Below the pieces are notes generated by a model that saw only the letters and a program-made list of their open reading frames with translations, was not told the DNA's origin and made no database searches. The position numbers were made by a program, and so were the translations under genes. A stretch of 64,000 bases of DNA from Acanthococcus lagerstroemiae (Eukaryota; Arthropoda; Insecta; Hemiptera; Eriococcidae). Of this stretch, positions 23,379-37,005 are shown piece by piece. How positions within the stretch are numbered: position 1 is the first letter of the stretch; each line of letters opens with the position of its first letter. The stretch is taken from contig CM063106.1 in assembly GCA_031841125.1 (NCBI GenBank), forward strand, positions 66,328,101-66,392,100, given 5' to 3'.

Positions 23379-24724
23379 CTCCCCGATAAAAGCAGTAGAA
23401 ATAGGGTCACCAAACAACCAACTCCAAATTCATCTACTCGCCCTTGGAGGATTTCTCATCTTTAGTAGTCGACTTCTCCAAAAAAATTCAACCAACAATG
23501 ACCCATTTTTTAACTTCTTTTACAACAACTAAAAGGAATAAATGTTAAAAAATGAAGAAAGTAAATGTAATGAAAGAGAAAACTTCGAGCCAGTCAAAAA
23601 GATGAAATTTGTTGGTATGTTTTAGAAAACACCGACATAGGCAAACATCAAGTATTGAAGATCAAGGTAGAAATTAAAATTAAATTTACTACAAAAACTG
23701 AGATACAATAAGAAGCGAAAAATTCATGTTGTATCAAGTTGTGTTCCATCTGAACTGGCTATAGAACAGATAATCGATCGAGATATACTTATCATGAGAA
23801 AATGGCGATAATAATGTGCTTAACATCAGGCTAAAATTTTCAAAATCAAAAACAAAGTGGAAAATACACGGAAAACCAATATTAATCATATCAGTTAACC
23901 AGTACAGCCAATAACCTAACAATTCCCCTTGTTACTGACCCTTATGGCTATGAATAGGGGACTTCAATTTGTAAATAAAATAAGTAATTCACAGGTAACG
24001 TTGCATTAATTCCTTCGTGAACAAAGACTTTTTTCGTTTCTAAATCCTGTTCTACATTCAGTATTGGGGGGGGGGATGAGTAAAAATATTGCTAATAACA
24101 CTGTATCAGATTGAAAAATTATCCCCTCAAATTTTGGTTTGTTAAGTTTAAAAAAATAGGGGCAGATCCGCAACATTTTAATCAAATCTTGACGAGCAAA
24201 TACAAAAAGTTGAAATAATGGCTGATTCACAAAATTTTGTCCAAATGTTGACGTCTTAAACTAGAAGGAAACAAAGAGCTCTGAAATCTAAAATATTAGT
24301 TGACAAACTTAGAAAACTTTACTTTTATCTCCGGCTCTGGTGGGTGCGGGAGTGTCACATTTTTTTGTGAAGAGCAAAAAGAACATCGCCAGCGAGGACT
24401 AACCATGATTTGGTAAGTGACCTTGATTTGAGACAGAATTTTCAAAATTCAGTAAGATAACACTGTTCAGCAAAAAATAAATTTTTTGCTCCTTTGAGGA
24501 ATTTTGGGTGATTTTAATAGATTAAAGAGTGTTAAATCCAAATCTGCAAGCAGAATCTCTCCATAATCCTCCAATTCCGAGGGATAATTCCTCAGACAGG
24601 TTTAAACTGATTTGGCTAGTGTGTAGAGAAGCCTCATCATGATTCGCTGATAATGAAACAGCCCAAAATAGATGTGTGCGGGTGCCCAAAATAAGTAAAG
24701 TACAAAGTTCAAAACTGTTTCAGA

Positions 24725-25325
24725 ACCTTTTGTTATGGATATGTTTAACGGCTAGCCACGCAAAAGAGGAAAATTCCGCAGAAAATGCTCCGCAAAAAAA
24801 CTTTACTATCGTGATGTAGTTGTATATTCCTCTTTATGCGGTCATTCGTTCCATCGCGTCTCGATTAGTTGACAAGGAGAATGTCGTGTGAAGCCGAGAA
24901 TGGACGACTAGAGAAGGCATTGGAATGTAGGTGTGCACATCAACCAATGTCCTTCTATGCAGTGGTCGGATTCTTCCTTTTTTCTGAAGTATTTGTTAAA
25001 AGAAAATCCATACAAAATCCACATTTTGTTCTTTACATTTCATGTAATAATGACCATGGATTGTTTTACAAACTCGAAAGAAAACCAGAACATATTGGAC
25101 ATTGTTGCATGGATATCAGGCAACTGTGTTGACGTGCATATCCACATTCCAGTGCCTTCTCTAGTCGTCCATTTTCGACTTCAGTCGACATGCTTCGTGT
25201 CGACCGATTGAAATGCGATGGAACGAATGACCGCGTAAAGAGGAATACACAACTACATCACAATGGTAACGTCTTTCTGCGGAATTTTTCGCACTGCAAG
25301 CCATTAGACATGTCCATGTCAACAT
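24725..25325. mobile_element. 600-bp inverted-repeat element
   Basis: Arms of about 230 bp (landmarks: gaatgtcgtgtgaagccgag, ggacgactagagaaggc, tgtagttgtatattcctct) flank a central section of about 120 bp. Single-arm relatives are at 41808-42050 and 44191-44425. No transposase is seen. Confidence 0.8.
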
Positions 25326-25639
25326 AAGGAATGAGTATTTTCGTTCAAAAGAAGATTCTCATGTAGATCAGTGTAATGTCCCCAGCAAATTTTATAATAA
25401 AAACGATTTTTGAACGGAATTTTAGGCGTTAATGTTTTTCTCTCCACACAATGTCTTTGATTGCGTTATGTAACGCATCGAGGTTGAATTTGGACTATAT
25501 TTTTACACATGGAAAAAATTAATATCCGTAGAGATACTTAGCGTCAAACTTTGTACATAGTACAATTACCAAATCGACAAAATTTCAAAAAATGTTTTGG
25601 AAATCCACCATATCATTCTTTAAACAGGACACTGACGTT

Positions 25640-26045
25640 TCAGTTAACCATTCAGATCATTCAAAATTTCATAATCGATTTAAATCGAAAATTGATCATT
25701 TCAAAAAATCGGATCAATCAAAAATTCGGGAAAAATAAATCGACTTTTCGGTTGATCGATCAATTTTTGATCAGTCATCGACTTTTTGATCACTCGATCG
25801 CCGATCTTTTGATTAATTTATTAAAAGCAGGAAAACGGATTAAAACAATAATAAAAAATTTACGATGGGATTAAAAAATCGATTTTTAAATGTTGATTAA
25901 TTGAAAATGATCCATCAAAGATCAAAAACCGATTATGAAGTATTTGAAAGATCGATCAGAAATGATCGAAAAGTCATAATCGGACTGTAAAATCGATTTT
26001 TGAATGCCAATCAATCGAAAATGATCGATGATCGATTTTTGATGA
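25640..26045. repeat. GATC/ATCGAT-rich degenerate repeat
   Basis: Dense repetition of aatcgatttttgat, gatcgatca and aaaatgatc words. The 107-residue plus-strand frame is a by-product. Confidence 0.55.
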
Positions 26046-26599
26046 GAATGGTTCGTTTCAGTGTCACATGAAAATTTACAGTTGAGGTACAGCGCCATGG
26101 GTAAAGCAGAACAGTCAGGTGTTGCTAAATATTTTGCAGGTTGACTGTGAAGTCAGACCGGGAACGAATCAGCCTTATTTTTTCGAATTTTTTCCACACT
26201 GGATTTATGTGACAAATGGGAGCATTGCGAGATGGATGCACACAGTTTTACCTCCTCCCCCTGAAAGAAATGCATTTTGCATTTTCTTCATTTCGGTACT
26301 TCTCTGAGCCGAAAGTTTTAATGATTTTCTGCGCTGTATTAGAGGTCTTGTGTTCGTCAACAGGCAGTGCCGCATTTGTCTCTTTGCAGACTGCAGGTCA
26401 GACTATCTTTATCCCCTTGTGCCTCCTCGGATTGGGTAGTGAGTGGATGGGAGGCAGTCAAGGACTGCAATAAACATACAAAAACTTCTTGCTCTACGTC
26501 AAATTTTTCTTCTGTCTAAATTCCGCCCAAAATTTGCCGCCTCTACATTTTTCCGCTCGAGGTGATTGCCTACCCTAGGAAATGCGACACTGCTGTACT

Positions 26600-27155
26600 T
26601 GACTCAACCAACTTCTGCGAATTAATTTTTCCTCCGGTGACTTATCTAAGAACATTTGCCATCTGCCCACAGATTCAGAGCCCACGAATCTCACAGCTTG
26701 TGCTTCTTCTTCAAGCATCGTATCCCATGCCGGACGTTGGCGTTCGCAGTTTTCTGGCGACTCTCCTGGGCAGGTCAGGTCAGTCGGGGTAGTTTGCCGT
26801 TGCTTTCCCCACGGTTTGGTAGCGTTAGAGTTTTCCTTCTCTGTGCCGAAGAGTGTACAGCCGCAGTTCACTCACCAGCCACGTGTTTCACGACGCTGAG
26901 TAAGCTGTCCACGACGTGCACACGCACAGTACCAATCTTTCAGATCTGGTGGTAACACACCCTGCGACTGTAATCATGGGATTACAGGTCGCGCTATGTT
27001 TCCACCTAGAGAGATACTGTACTCGCTGTGTTCGCTAGGATGTTAGTGGGGGCAATCGAATATCACTAGCTTTCCGGCGTTGGTGGGACTCGAACCCGAG
27101 ACGCAAGGACTGCGAAGCGGGCACGTTACCACTTGGCAACACAGCTTGTGCTACT
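26600..27155 (-). repeat. SINE-like sequence with tRNA-type head
   Basis: Read on the minus strand, 27155-27076 has a box A-like tgttgccaagtggtaacg and a box B-like gggttcgagtccc in a tRNA-like layout. GC-rich body sequence follows leftward. The head differs from the 35828 SINE, so this is a second tRNA-derived family or a tRNA pseudogene fused to other sequence. The overlapping frames of up to 99 residues have no recognised domain. Confidence 0.5.
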
Positions 27156-27199
27156 CTATAATATTTCCCGGATTTCTCACACTCCGCCTACTTTGCAGA

Positions 27200-29390
27200 C
27201 TTAAGACGGATAAGGATGAATGAAAAAAATACTGGCTCGTGTATTTTGGCAATAAAAACAGATTGTCGCTTTACATTCTAAAATAGCGTAGATTCGACAT
27301 ATTTTCAGTCGTTATGGCAGACGTGCAACTACTAAGCAGATATTATCGTGATCGTGTACGTTTCCTAATTTATGTATATATGTTGCGAATAATCAAATTT
27401 AAATATAACGTTCTAAGCTAATTAAATACTCGAATAGTTCTACGTCAGTTGGCGAACTTCTACCGCAATTTTAGGTAGAGTAAACGCGTTCGAATTACCA
27501 TAAGCTTCTTTTTTTTTTGCCCCTCGAAATCGACACCGCAGTAGTACATAATACCTCGCCATTGAAAAGTATAACAACGATGGATTAATATTCGTTTATT
27601 CAGTATCGTCATGAAAGAGTCTTTCATTCATGTGAAAATAAGTACGATATCGTTAAAATGACGTCCGTACAGTATTATAGTCTGAAGTAACAATATCTAT
27701 AAATCTAATATACGAGATATACTTATTGTGTCTAATAACTCGAATTAATCTGGATAAATACGATTATCGAAATGGCCCTCGAGTGACTTTGAGAGACTAA
27801 AACAGTATTTGAAAATACTTTTGAAGCCGTAGCCATACGTTCTCATGTATTTTCCAGCCCCTTGCAGAGAAATATTTCGGACCAGAAGAAACTAGACCTG
27901 CAAGGGCAATTTCGAATGCTTGAACACATAAAATACAAAACATGGAAATAAAAAAAGTTGTAATCCTCAAACCAAGTTGATTGACATATCACGGCGATTA
28001 AATCTGATAAGTGACGATAATTATCCAGTAAGGTAAATAATTCACTAATTATAAATAGACCATAAAAATAATTCACAATTTTACGCAACCCTTTGTGATA
28101 ATTTGTACCTACAACCTTTGTTTCGAAATACCTATACTTAATACAACTACTCATTCATCCCAAAGAATAAAAACAAATCGACAGGGGGGAAAATTAAAAA
28201 ACGTACTTCAAAAAAGTGCACATTGCATTAACATGTACGACCACGTATTTTCCATCTTGCTTCATTTTATTTATCAAACATAATATTTGCTATGAATATA
28301 ATCCTTAAATGTAAACGCGACAAATAATAAATTATTATAGGTGGAAGTAATACAGTATAAGTAAGAGAACTAGGTGATATAACTTACACGATGAAACCTT
28401 AATTATATAATGGACAGGCTTATGAATTTGTAATGCTGATTAAATTAGATTTTTAATTTTCAAAAAAGAATATTCACTGACAGTTAACATAGGCAATGAA
28501 ATTCACTGCTTTTGAAACGATAGTAACCGCTTATTTCATTTAGGTGGGGCGGGGGTGACAGAAAAAATGATTATCCAAATTACTTCACAAGACTCTATAA
28601 CATGAAGAAAAGCAAACATCTCAAGATCAAATTTTCTCTTGAGGAGCGGGGAAAATCCAGTTCAAACTCTCCGTGATCACCACTAAGGTGTATCTAAAAC
28701 ATACGGAGAAAAAAGATGACTTCTTATAAGTAGCATCTCTCAAATTGATTCTTTGTGGGTTAAAATTAATACATTTCAAGGAATTCTGAAAATATTTTTG
28801 GGGAGGTACTTCAAGAGCCCCAAAGCATCGTGAAAGTGCAAGTAAAATGCATGTAGGTCATTTAAGATATTTCTGAGTTTAAAACTTGTTTAAATCAACA
28901 ACGAAGATATATCACACGAGAGGTCACACTGGAGCAAATAACTATTTTTTCCCCACATGGATTTTCCAAAATTTTATGTACATGGGAAAATCTTTTTCTT
29001 CTTAATGTAGTCCTGCTACGACTCGAAAGAGTTTTTCACTCCTATCTTTCGAACTACCCTCTCAAACAATGGATTAAAAAAACACCCATTTACAAAAAAG
29101 GAAACGTTTCTTCCCTTCGGTATTGGTCTTACCCTCTTCTGGAAGCATTTTCCACTGACTCCCCCCTCCCTCTTATCGGGAAACAGTCATAAACGTTTTG
29201 GAATGTATGCACTATGTGTATTAACAAAAAGTACATGAAAAAATGTTTTATTCCACCTACAGTGGGTCTTGCTACTTCTTCTCCAGTTCCCTTTCCACTG
29301 ATTACCCTCTCTTTTTCTTTCCTAGAATAACCTTTTTGCTAAATCAAACATATCACAGAATTAGACATAATAAAGTTACAATTTTCACTT
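27200..29390. other. AT-rich intergenic or intronic DNA, nothing found
   Basis: No supported gene, tRNA or repeat family. The 103-residue minus frame at 27843-28154 lacks any recognised motif and has no coding-like composition. Confidence 0.4.
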
Positions 29391-30800
29391 ATAAAATGTA
29401 ATTGCATCGAAGTGAAAATTATACTTTGTGAAATGTTCAATACGTTGACATTTTTGATTTAAAGAGAAGGACTAAACGAGAGGAGAAGTGAAGGGGAGGA
29501 TGTATGGAAAGATGACAAGAGCACTTGAAAATTATAACGTTTTTTATGTTTGATATTCTTGATTCAGAGAGAGTGATTATACGAGAGCAAGGGTGACCTT
29601 TCTAATTTTACTCTCAACCCGAGCCCTGGAATCCGCCCTTTCGAGTAATACTTCAGAGATGTCGGGGAGGCTGTTAGGGCTGTCCTAGCTTTCTTTTCTT
29701 CTTGCCGAAAAACCGGCCTAGGTCGAAATGTAGCGAGTTGCTACGTGGACTCGAACCCGGAACCTCCGAATGCCGCGACCAGCGCGCTATCCACTCGGCC
29801 AAGAGGAGGGGTGAGGGTGAATGGAAAGATAGGGGGGGGTTACAATTATATTGTGTAATGTTTATCTTGCCAATTAAAAATACAACTTCCTAATGTCTTT
29901 AAAAAAAAGTTGATAGTAAAAAAATAAAAACATTTTTTGATATTTTTGATTTAGTTAAGAAGAGAAAATATAAGGGGGTAGGGGGTGAATGGAGAGAGGA
30001 AGGAGTATAATTATACGGTAAGTGAAAATCATAACTTTACAATGACTAACTCTTTGATATTTTGATTTAAAGAGAAGGATTCCATAATACGGAATAGGGG
30101 GGGGATTGGAAAGGGGAAAAGAATAGGTATAATACCGTTATACGTGAAAATTATTACTAATAATAATTCGTATTTGTATTTTAATAGTGAAAAATATAAC
30201 GTAAATCTTAATTGATATTGTTAATTTGGAAGGGAGGAGGGGGCCATATATGAGGGGGAAGAGAGTGTTGTTAATGGAAAGGAGAAAGGGCTATATTACG
30301 TCGTAGGTAGAACTTATACTTTTGTAATGTCGAACGCTTTCGCATTTTCGGTTAGGAAACGGGTTTTATGAGGGATGGGGGGGTGAACACAGGAAAGGGG
30401 CAAGAAGTAAGGCATTTTAAGAAAGTAGCATGGCTGATTCTAAAACTACAAAATCGTATCTTCATTTTTTTCTTTTTGTTTTGTTTTAATATGCATGGCG
30501 TATGCATTGCAAGAGTTTTATGCCGATTCGTTGAAGAATGACAACACGGAAAAGAGAGGGAGGATACTTACAAGAAAGTGCAAGGCCATTTCGAGGAGAA
30601 TAAACATTAAGAAACATTAATCTCCTTTTCAATAAATACGTGTTTTTTTTCAAAATCCAACGGGGTTGGTTAAAATAAGAGGTGAAGGTGGAATAAGGGG
30701 ACGTTAATGGAAAGGGAAAAGACATGGGATACTTCTAAGATGTAGCAAGCCTTACTTTGAAAAGAAAAACACGTTTTCATTTTTTTTTTGTAAGTATAGG
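29390..30800. repeat. Degenerate long-period tandem array split by a SINE
   Basis: A theme of tgatttttgatttaaagagaagg followed by purine-rich gaggggtgaatggaaag and attat(a)c(g)gt...gaaaattat recurs at about 29452, 29558, 29938 and 30056, then more weakly to about 30790. The SINE at 29600-29803 sits inside one unit. Confidence 0.55.
29600..29803 (-). repeat. tRNA-derived SINE, full copy
   Basis: On the minus strand it starts with a Ser/Leu-tRNA-like head (cttggccgagtggatagcgc, then ggttcgagtcc). The conserved body follows (tagcaactcgctacatttcg, cctaggccggtttttcggc), then tcgggttgag and a T/A-rich tail. Relatives are at 35828 (+), 38106 (-), 45281 (-) and 13590 (+). Confidence 0.85.
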
Positions 30801-31689
30801 TTTCTGAAGAATCAGAAGAGGAGGAGAGGAAAATAATTCATGTGTCCCCTTTCCGGCTCTCATTCGTATGACGCATTTCCTCTACTGATTTAAATATAAG
30901 CTTCAACCTCAGAAATATTCAAATTACTTTTTACGTACCACATAAAATTATGCATTTCGCACTAGGGACAGGTTTTTCTTCAAAATCCTTCAAAACATAT
31001 TATTTTCATCCTAGAGAGAACAAATAAGGGTTCGGGGATGACCTTTGAAAAGTCGGAATAATTTTTGAGACCAACTGAAAAGAGAAACTTTACGAAATTA
31101 AACAATTTTTCATGTAAGAATGGATAAGCGATAAAGTATCAGGTCCGGATTCGCATACCAGGTGAATTTGACCAAAACGAATAAAAAATAATTTTGACTT
31201 TCTAGTTTTGGAAACTGGTTATTGATTAGACAAGAATACGGAAAATTAGCCAATAACTCTTTCCTGACAATGATTGGGGGACCTCATTTCATGCCCCTTG
31301 GGAATCAAGAAACTTTTTGAGGGGTTACAAGCTCCTTTGAAACAATTTGCATTTTTAATACAAATAAAGGGTGAAATGTAAAAAAGTTATTCACAGGTTG
31401 TAAAAGCCTTGGCCAAAATTTCTAACACCATTATGTACCGCCCATGTCTGTCATTATTTTAGAATCTGTTTTCTATATTTTAATCAGCGATTAGTTAACC
31501 GCAGATTCAATCAGCGATCATTTTCACACATCTTACAACCTATTTTAACAGATTGGATCAGTATATGAGTGTCACAGACACGGAAAGATTGGGAGGGAAC
31601 AGAAGGCAACTGTTCCTCCCAGAAATAAAAATTAAAATCAAAAAACACTACACAAATATTCAAATGAGCCAGCTAGAATTTTCAAAAGT

Positions 31690-32320
31690 TTCAAGGAAAG
31701 GCAAACAAGTACGGAGGAGTCTGGGAAGTTTAAATAGTCTTCAAGATTCGTCCAGAGCTTTACATACAGGTTCAGAAGAGTCTTACATAAAGTAATTTTC
31801 GAAGAAGTTGAACGACTGCTGTAAAAGTTTGGAGGTCTCGAGGAAACTTGAAAAGTCGTGAACAAAGTCTTGAAGAATCTTGATCGAGTCTGGAAGCCCC
31901 TAAAAAAGTCTGTAGCAAGCCTGGAAGAGCGATAAAGTATCCTAAACAAGTCTTGAATAAGCTTATAGCGAATATTAAAAACGTTTGGAAGACATTCAAA
32001 GATTATCAATGTACTTGCTGTAAACAAGTATGGAAGAATTTTTATTAGTTCTGACTCAGTCTTAAAAATTCGTAAAAAGTCTTAAACAGAGAGTCTTAAA
32101 CAAAAACCTTAAGAATATTGAACAAGTCTGGGAGAGCCTTCAATAAACACTGAAGAGACTACGTCACTTTCAAGGATGCTTACAGTCGAATACGAGTCTT
32201 AAAAATAACAGTACAGTCCTAGTTATGTGTCGAAGAAATGTAATTAAGTTTGAAAGAGTCACAGAGAGTGGCAAACAAGTTTTGAATAGTTTTAGCGAAT
32301 CTTAACAGTTAACACATTAA
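31690..32320. repeat. Degenerate tandem repeat of aagtcttgaa(c/g)aa words
   Basis: Roughly 27-30-base units built on gaagagtcttgaacaagtct. The minus-strand frames of 129 and 75 residues run through this array and are its by-products. A short inverted relative (caagactctt, tctaagacttc) is at 57880-57980. Confidence 0.6.
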
Positions 32321-34105
32321 ATGCCGAGCTATTTTTTAGAGTGGCATTCAAAACAGTGGTTGGTAACACTGAAATTTCGTAAAAGAGCTGTAGCGGTGGT
32401 TGTAGTGAAAGGGGATGGTTGAAACTCCTGGCATGGAGATTTTAGTATGCCCAACTCTTTTTGGAGGGAAGTAGGTATCCCTCTCTCTAAGGCTACCATG
32501 AGCCCACGGCTGCCACCCACCCGTGGGTGACGATTTTATAATGCGGAATCGTACTAGATCAGTGAAGAAAAACAACTTTTATTATCATCTCTGTCTTATC
32601 ACGCTTCGTTCGCGAGATAGGGCAAATGCACCAGTTATGAACTTGGAGTGTCACCCACTGAACATTAAAAATTCTCTAAAAATCGTCGCTCAGTCAAAAA
32701 TCCAGTGAGTTAAAAAAATCTGACGTCACATTCTGGACGGTATTTTTTATTCTCATTCTTAACGCCAAAAAGAAACAGTCAGCAATACAACTCGTTTCAA
32801 AATTCTCAGAAGTAGCTTAGATAGAAAAATCTCCTGGCGAGGAAAGGAGTTAAAGATTAAGAAAAAAATTCTAAAAAAAATACGTCTCGGGTGTGAATAC
32901 TTTTTAAAATTTCGAGTTCAAGAAAAAGTCTTACGGTGTAAGATTTTACGAATGCTAAGAACAAAAAATGAAGTAAAGGTCCCACGATTCTAAAATATTA
33001 GTAAACAAGCTCTCAAACGTGGCTTTCCCTCGACTCGGGCGGGGGAGAGGGGTATATCTCCATATCCCTCAAATATTTATGCCACTGGGTTTAAAATTAT
33101 CTTTTGTTTACTCATTCAATTACTATCGATAGGGTGAGAAAATGATTCAAGTGCTCAGGAGTAATGGGGATCAAGACTATAATAAGTTATGCACTTACAA
33201 ATTTTGAACTGCCCCTCTTAGGATGACTCCCAGCTCACACTGGTGAATCGCGGACTCAGTCAGCGAATATACATTGAAAAATCAGCGAATGTTGTCACTG
33301 ATTGAATCTATGGTTGATTAATCGCTATTTACATTTATACTGCGCTAGTGTAAATAGAATCAGTGAGCTCAGTGACTGGACAGTTGGTTCACTTTTAGTG
33401 ACTGTTTCATTTAAAAGTTTTACGAAAATAGTTTACACATAAATGCGAATTATAGAATGACAGGTACGCCTTTTCCTTGTTTCCCATAATTACATAATTG
33501 ACTGTTAAATCTAAACTTACAATATACAATTTGTTCGAAGAATGAGATCTTGTTTAATTTTCCATCTAATTTACTTAGGTATAGAATTCGAAACGATTAT
33601 AATTATAAATTATAAATACAATAAAAATGATGTAGGTGGTGTTGAGGAATTCTTCACGAATAAAAATAAAATCGTAATGTGATCAGATCTCGGATATTCA
33701 GTTTCTAGGCAGTGCAACCTGATCTCTTCGCACTATACCAATATTTTGTGTCCTGTATTTTTTCTTTAATTTAGACAGGTAAAGATATTTCATGTCAGTT
33801 TGAATATTTTTATTCTTACAGGTTATTCTTTGTTCGGAAAAAATGAGTCGGCTACTTACTTTTGTTTCTTAACCAAACCAAATTTTTTCAATTATAAACA
33901 ATATTGAGCGGATGTCTCATCTAGTCCTCCCAAGTTATACCTAGGCATCTATGAGAAAATTATAAAAAGGCGTTAGGTAAGACCTCAAAACGCCGGTTGT
34001 CATTTCGACAGCGAAATTGCAAAATCTTCCAAATACCTTTTCCGAGAAAAACTACTTTTTGATTTGTAACATTTATACTTACTTCTTGATACTTAGAAAT
34101 CAACC

Positions 34106-34415
34106 CAGGGACGTATCGATAGGGGGGATGGGGGAGCTTCCTCCTAGCAGAAATTTTTTACTCAGCAGTTGAGAAAATTTACCATTTCAATCAGGCGGAG
34201 TTGGGAAAATCCAACAGGTCAATAAGTTTATTTTCTTGCTTTGATACTTTGATACTTGGGACTTTTGAGAGTTGAGAAGCTGGGGGAACATTGAACAACT
34301 CAAAAAGGTTTTTTTTGCTTTCGCATACTTGGGAATTTTGAGTATAATTAGTTGGGACTTTCATACGTCCCCCCACTTACACACATACAGAGGAAAACTT
34401 TTCAGAACGTCCCTG
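34106..34415. mobile_element. hAT-like MITE, TIR CAGGGACGTATCGA
   Basis: It starts CAGGGACGTATCGA and ends CAGAACGTCCCTG. The flanking 8-mers aatcaacc and aatcgacc differ at one base. It is the same family as 21226-21524. Confidence 0.85.
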
Positions 34416-35827
34416 AATCGACCTTCAAGTACACTACAGCCACAAAAACCCCTTTGAAAGAAACCGAATGATTTCGAGAAACAACTTTTTAAGCTACTAT
34501 AACACTTTCCAACTACAAACAGTATTGCCAACATTGCAGACTATTTTTGCAATATAATAATGATTTTCTCTTTTCCAATTTTCGTGAAATGTTAATTTTT
34601 TAACGATTACAGGATTTTAAGCTTCGGCGGGTGATTTATTACGTCGACACCTTAGTCGATTCCAAGTGCTGAATTCATTATATGATAATTCTCCTATCTC
34701 ATAGGGGCTCAACCATCATTCATATTTAGGTTAAATTTCAGCTTCTTGTCTATGCAGTTCCTGAGAAAGAAAACTTATTGAATAATTCACAAAATCATTT
34801 TTATAATTGAGTGATGCCGATCTCCCTCCCTTCAAACAGAGAACTTATTTTGATCATACTTCATCCCTCCTCGTTTCTGAGAAAGAAAACAGTTGAATAA
34901 TTCAAACAATGATTTTTATATTTGACCCCCCCCACACTTCTTACTTTATTCGTATTTCAGTTTAAAACTTGTTCTAAATTAACGCCTCGAATTTTAAAAT
35001 ATAATCCAAACACATTTTTCAGGAATCGACGAAAGACAGATGGACGAGAATCTTCAAGTAGTAAATCTAATCGATTTTCCGGTAAAAAAATGTTCTACTT
35101 TGAATGACGGTTGCCAGGACATACAACAACTTTCGGATTTCGCACGGGACGGTATCGAGAAAAGTCGAATAGAGCTTTGGATAGCCGATTTTGAAAATCT
35201 CACTATAATTTTGACCCCCTCTCCCAGTTTAACCTTACACTGCGATTTCACATTTGAGGGATGATAAATTTGACTAAATTTGGAAAATCCGAATTGAGTT
35301 TCTGAATATGGGTTGGTTGAGCAGATCAGTTTTCACATCCAGCTCAGCGGGGTGCAAAACCAGATGAGATAATCGAAATCCATGACTGGAACCATTTCGG
35401 TATTTTGTTTGATTTTCAAAGTCAAGCTAATTTTAGGATGAAATTTCGATTACGCCTGTTAAACCATTGGACGAAAATTTCCATTAGGTTTCGAGTTTTC
35501 GATGTTTTTCAAAATTGGCTACCTTTAAAATGTACGACCGCGTGCGTGCTCTTTTTGTACTAGTATAGAAATCTGGCGGTTTAAACTTTTTCAACTTCTC
35601 TTTTCAAATTTTGAAAAAACTTCAAATTTGGAACAACTGCATCTAAATTTGACAACATTTTCTACAGATTATAGTCACAGCTTTGCCAATTAAAATTTTA
35701 ACGAGGTAATTTTTCTTTTATACGATAAATGATATTTTCAAAATATGCATTACAGTGCAAAAATATACTAGAAAGCAGAAAATCAGATGGTAAAATAAGC
35801 GTATTGATCAATATACTAGCTTTTATG

Positions 35828-36030
35828 GGGTCTGGTCGGCCGAGTGGATAGTGCGTTGGTCTCGGAATCCGGAGGTCCCGAGTTCGAGCCCACGTAGCAA
35901 CTCGCTACATTTCGACCTAGGCCAGGTTTTCGGCAAGAAGAGAAGAGTGCTAAGACAGCCCTAACAGCCTCCCCGATGTCCTTGAAAAAGCGGATTCCAG
36001 GGCTCGGGTTGAGAACAAAATTAAAAAAGA
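35828..36030 (+). repeat. tRNA-derived SINE, full copy
   Basis: The head tctggtcggccgagtggata with box B gagttcgagccc resembles tRNA-Ser/Leu. The body (gtagcaactcgctacatttc, gacctaggccaggttttcgg), the promoter-distal part (ggattccagggctcgggttg) and an A-rich tail follow. It is the most complete copy in the window. Confidence 0.88.
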
Positions 36031-36159
36031 GGATAACTAGCTGTTGCCATCAGCTTCAGAGGTTTTTTCTTAGTGGCAGAATACAAAATAGGGTGTACTG
36101 CACGTAAAAGCTTTTTGTATCAAAGTTTAAGAAAAATACTTTTACTGAAGACACAGTAT

Positions 36160-37005
36160 CAGGACCGAATTAAGCTTTTGGGTGCTTTAGGCTAAATATT
36201 TTTTGCACTCTGTAGTACACAGCTATTTCTGCTCCCACCCTTTTTGTCAGCGCCAGGTCGATACTTTTTTCAATGAGTAACATTATTTTCAGTGTATTGA
36301 TACCGCAATTTTTTAAGGAACTTCGAACTTTGTATTTAAATAAATAGGTTTATACTTCATTCGATTATTTTATGAAAAGAAAATTGTCATTTTGTCAGTC
36401 TAACTGAAACATATGATACTACAAAAGAAGTACCTAAGTAAGTATTATAATAATAGGTAGGTAACAAGCTCTTAAAAAGAGTACACCATCTAAATTAAAT
36501 AAAAAGAAAGTCACAAGAATGCCTTTCTGGCTTTTTTTGTGCTAACAGTTTCTATGAGAGCATCTACATTTAATGAACGGGCCAATTCCGACTCAATATT
36601 CAAGACTGCTAGCCCTTCTAATCTATCTTGACTACAAACAGTTTTTAAGTGGATTTTATCCAACGCATTCCTTTTTTGTTTTCATCTTACTCAAATTACG
36701 AGAAGGCAAATTGCTCCAAAATAAATTTTATGAATTTTAATCACATCCCGACGTTTCGACAATCGTGTTTGTTACCTGAAGATGACAACGACTGTCGAAA
36801 CGTCGGGATGTGATTAAAATGTATTAAATTTACTTTGGAGCAATTTGCCTTCTCGTAATTTGTATAAAATCGTTCTCCTCTGCTTTCCAAGTATTTTCAT
36901 CTTTGGTTTTCTTTTTTTGCGGTAGAATTTGGCGCCCCTAAAAATTCTTCAAAATTTTGCGCCATAGGCTACAGCCTTGTTAGCTTAGTGCTTAATGCGG
37001 CCCTG
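36160..37005. mobile_element. 846-bp hAT-like element, TIR CAGGRCCGNATTAAGC
   Basis: The ends CAGGACCGAATTAAGC and GCTTAATGCGGCCCTG are 16-bp terminal inverted repeats. The flanking 8-mers cacagtat and cactatat match at 6 of 8. It contains a later foldback insertion at 36692-36862 and no transposase. Confidence 0.8.
36692..36862. mobile_element. Foldback element with hammerhead-like core
   Basis: The arms 36692-36760 and 36785-36862 are inverted repeats (landmarks: acgagaaggcaaattgctcc, cacatcccgacgtttcgaca). The right side carries CTGAAGA (36776-36782), then GACA-loop-TGTC and GAAA (36797-36800), then CGTCGGGATGTG, which pairs with the left arm as stem III. This matches the block order of type I hammerheads reported in Penelope-like elements. 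Confidence 0.75.

Noticed and set aside
26575..26955. Overlapping 98-99-residue frames on both strands
   Set aside because: They sit in a GC-rich SINE-like body with a tRNA-type head; the long frames come from GC content.
29740..29803. tRNA gene
   Set aside because: The tRNA-like head is shared by several dispersed copies with the same body, so it is a SINE, not a functional tRNA.
31638..32027. 129-residue minus frame
   Set aside because: Runs through a degenerate tandem repeat; the repeated SRLF/FKTC-like words reflect the DNA repeat.
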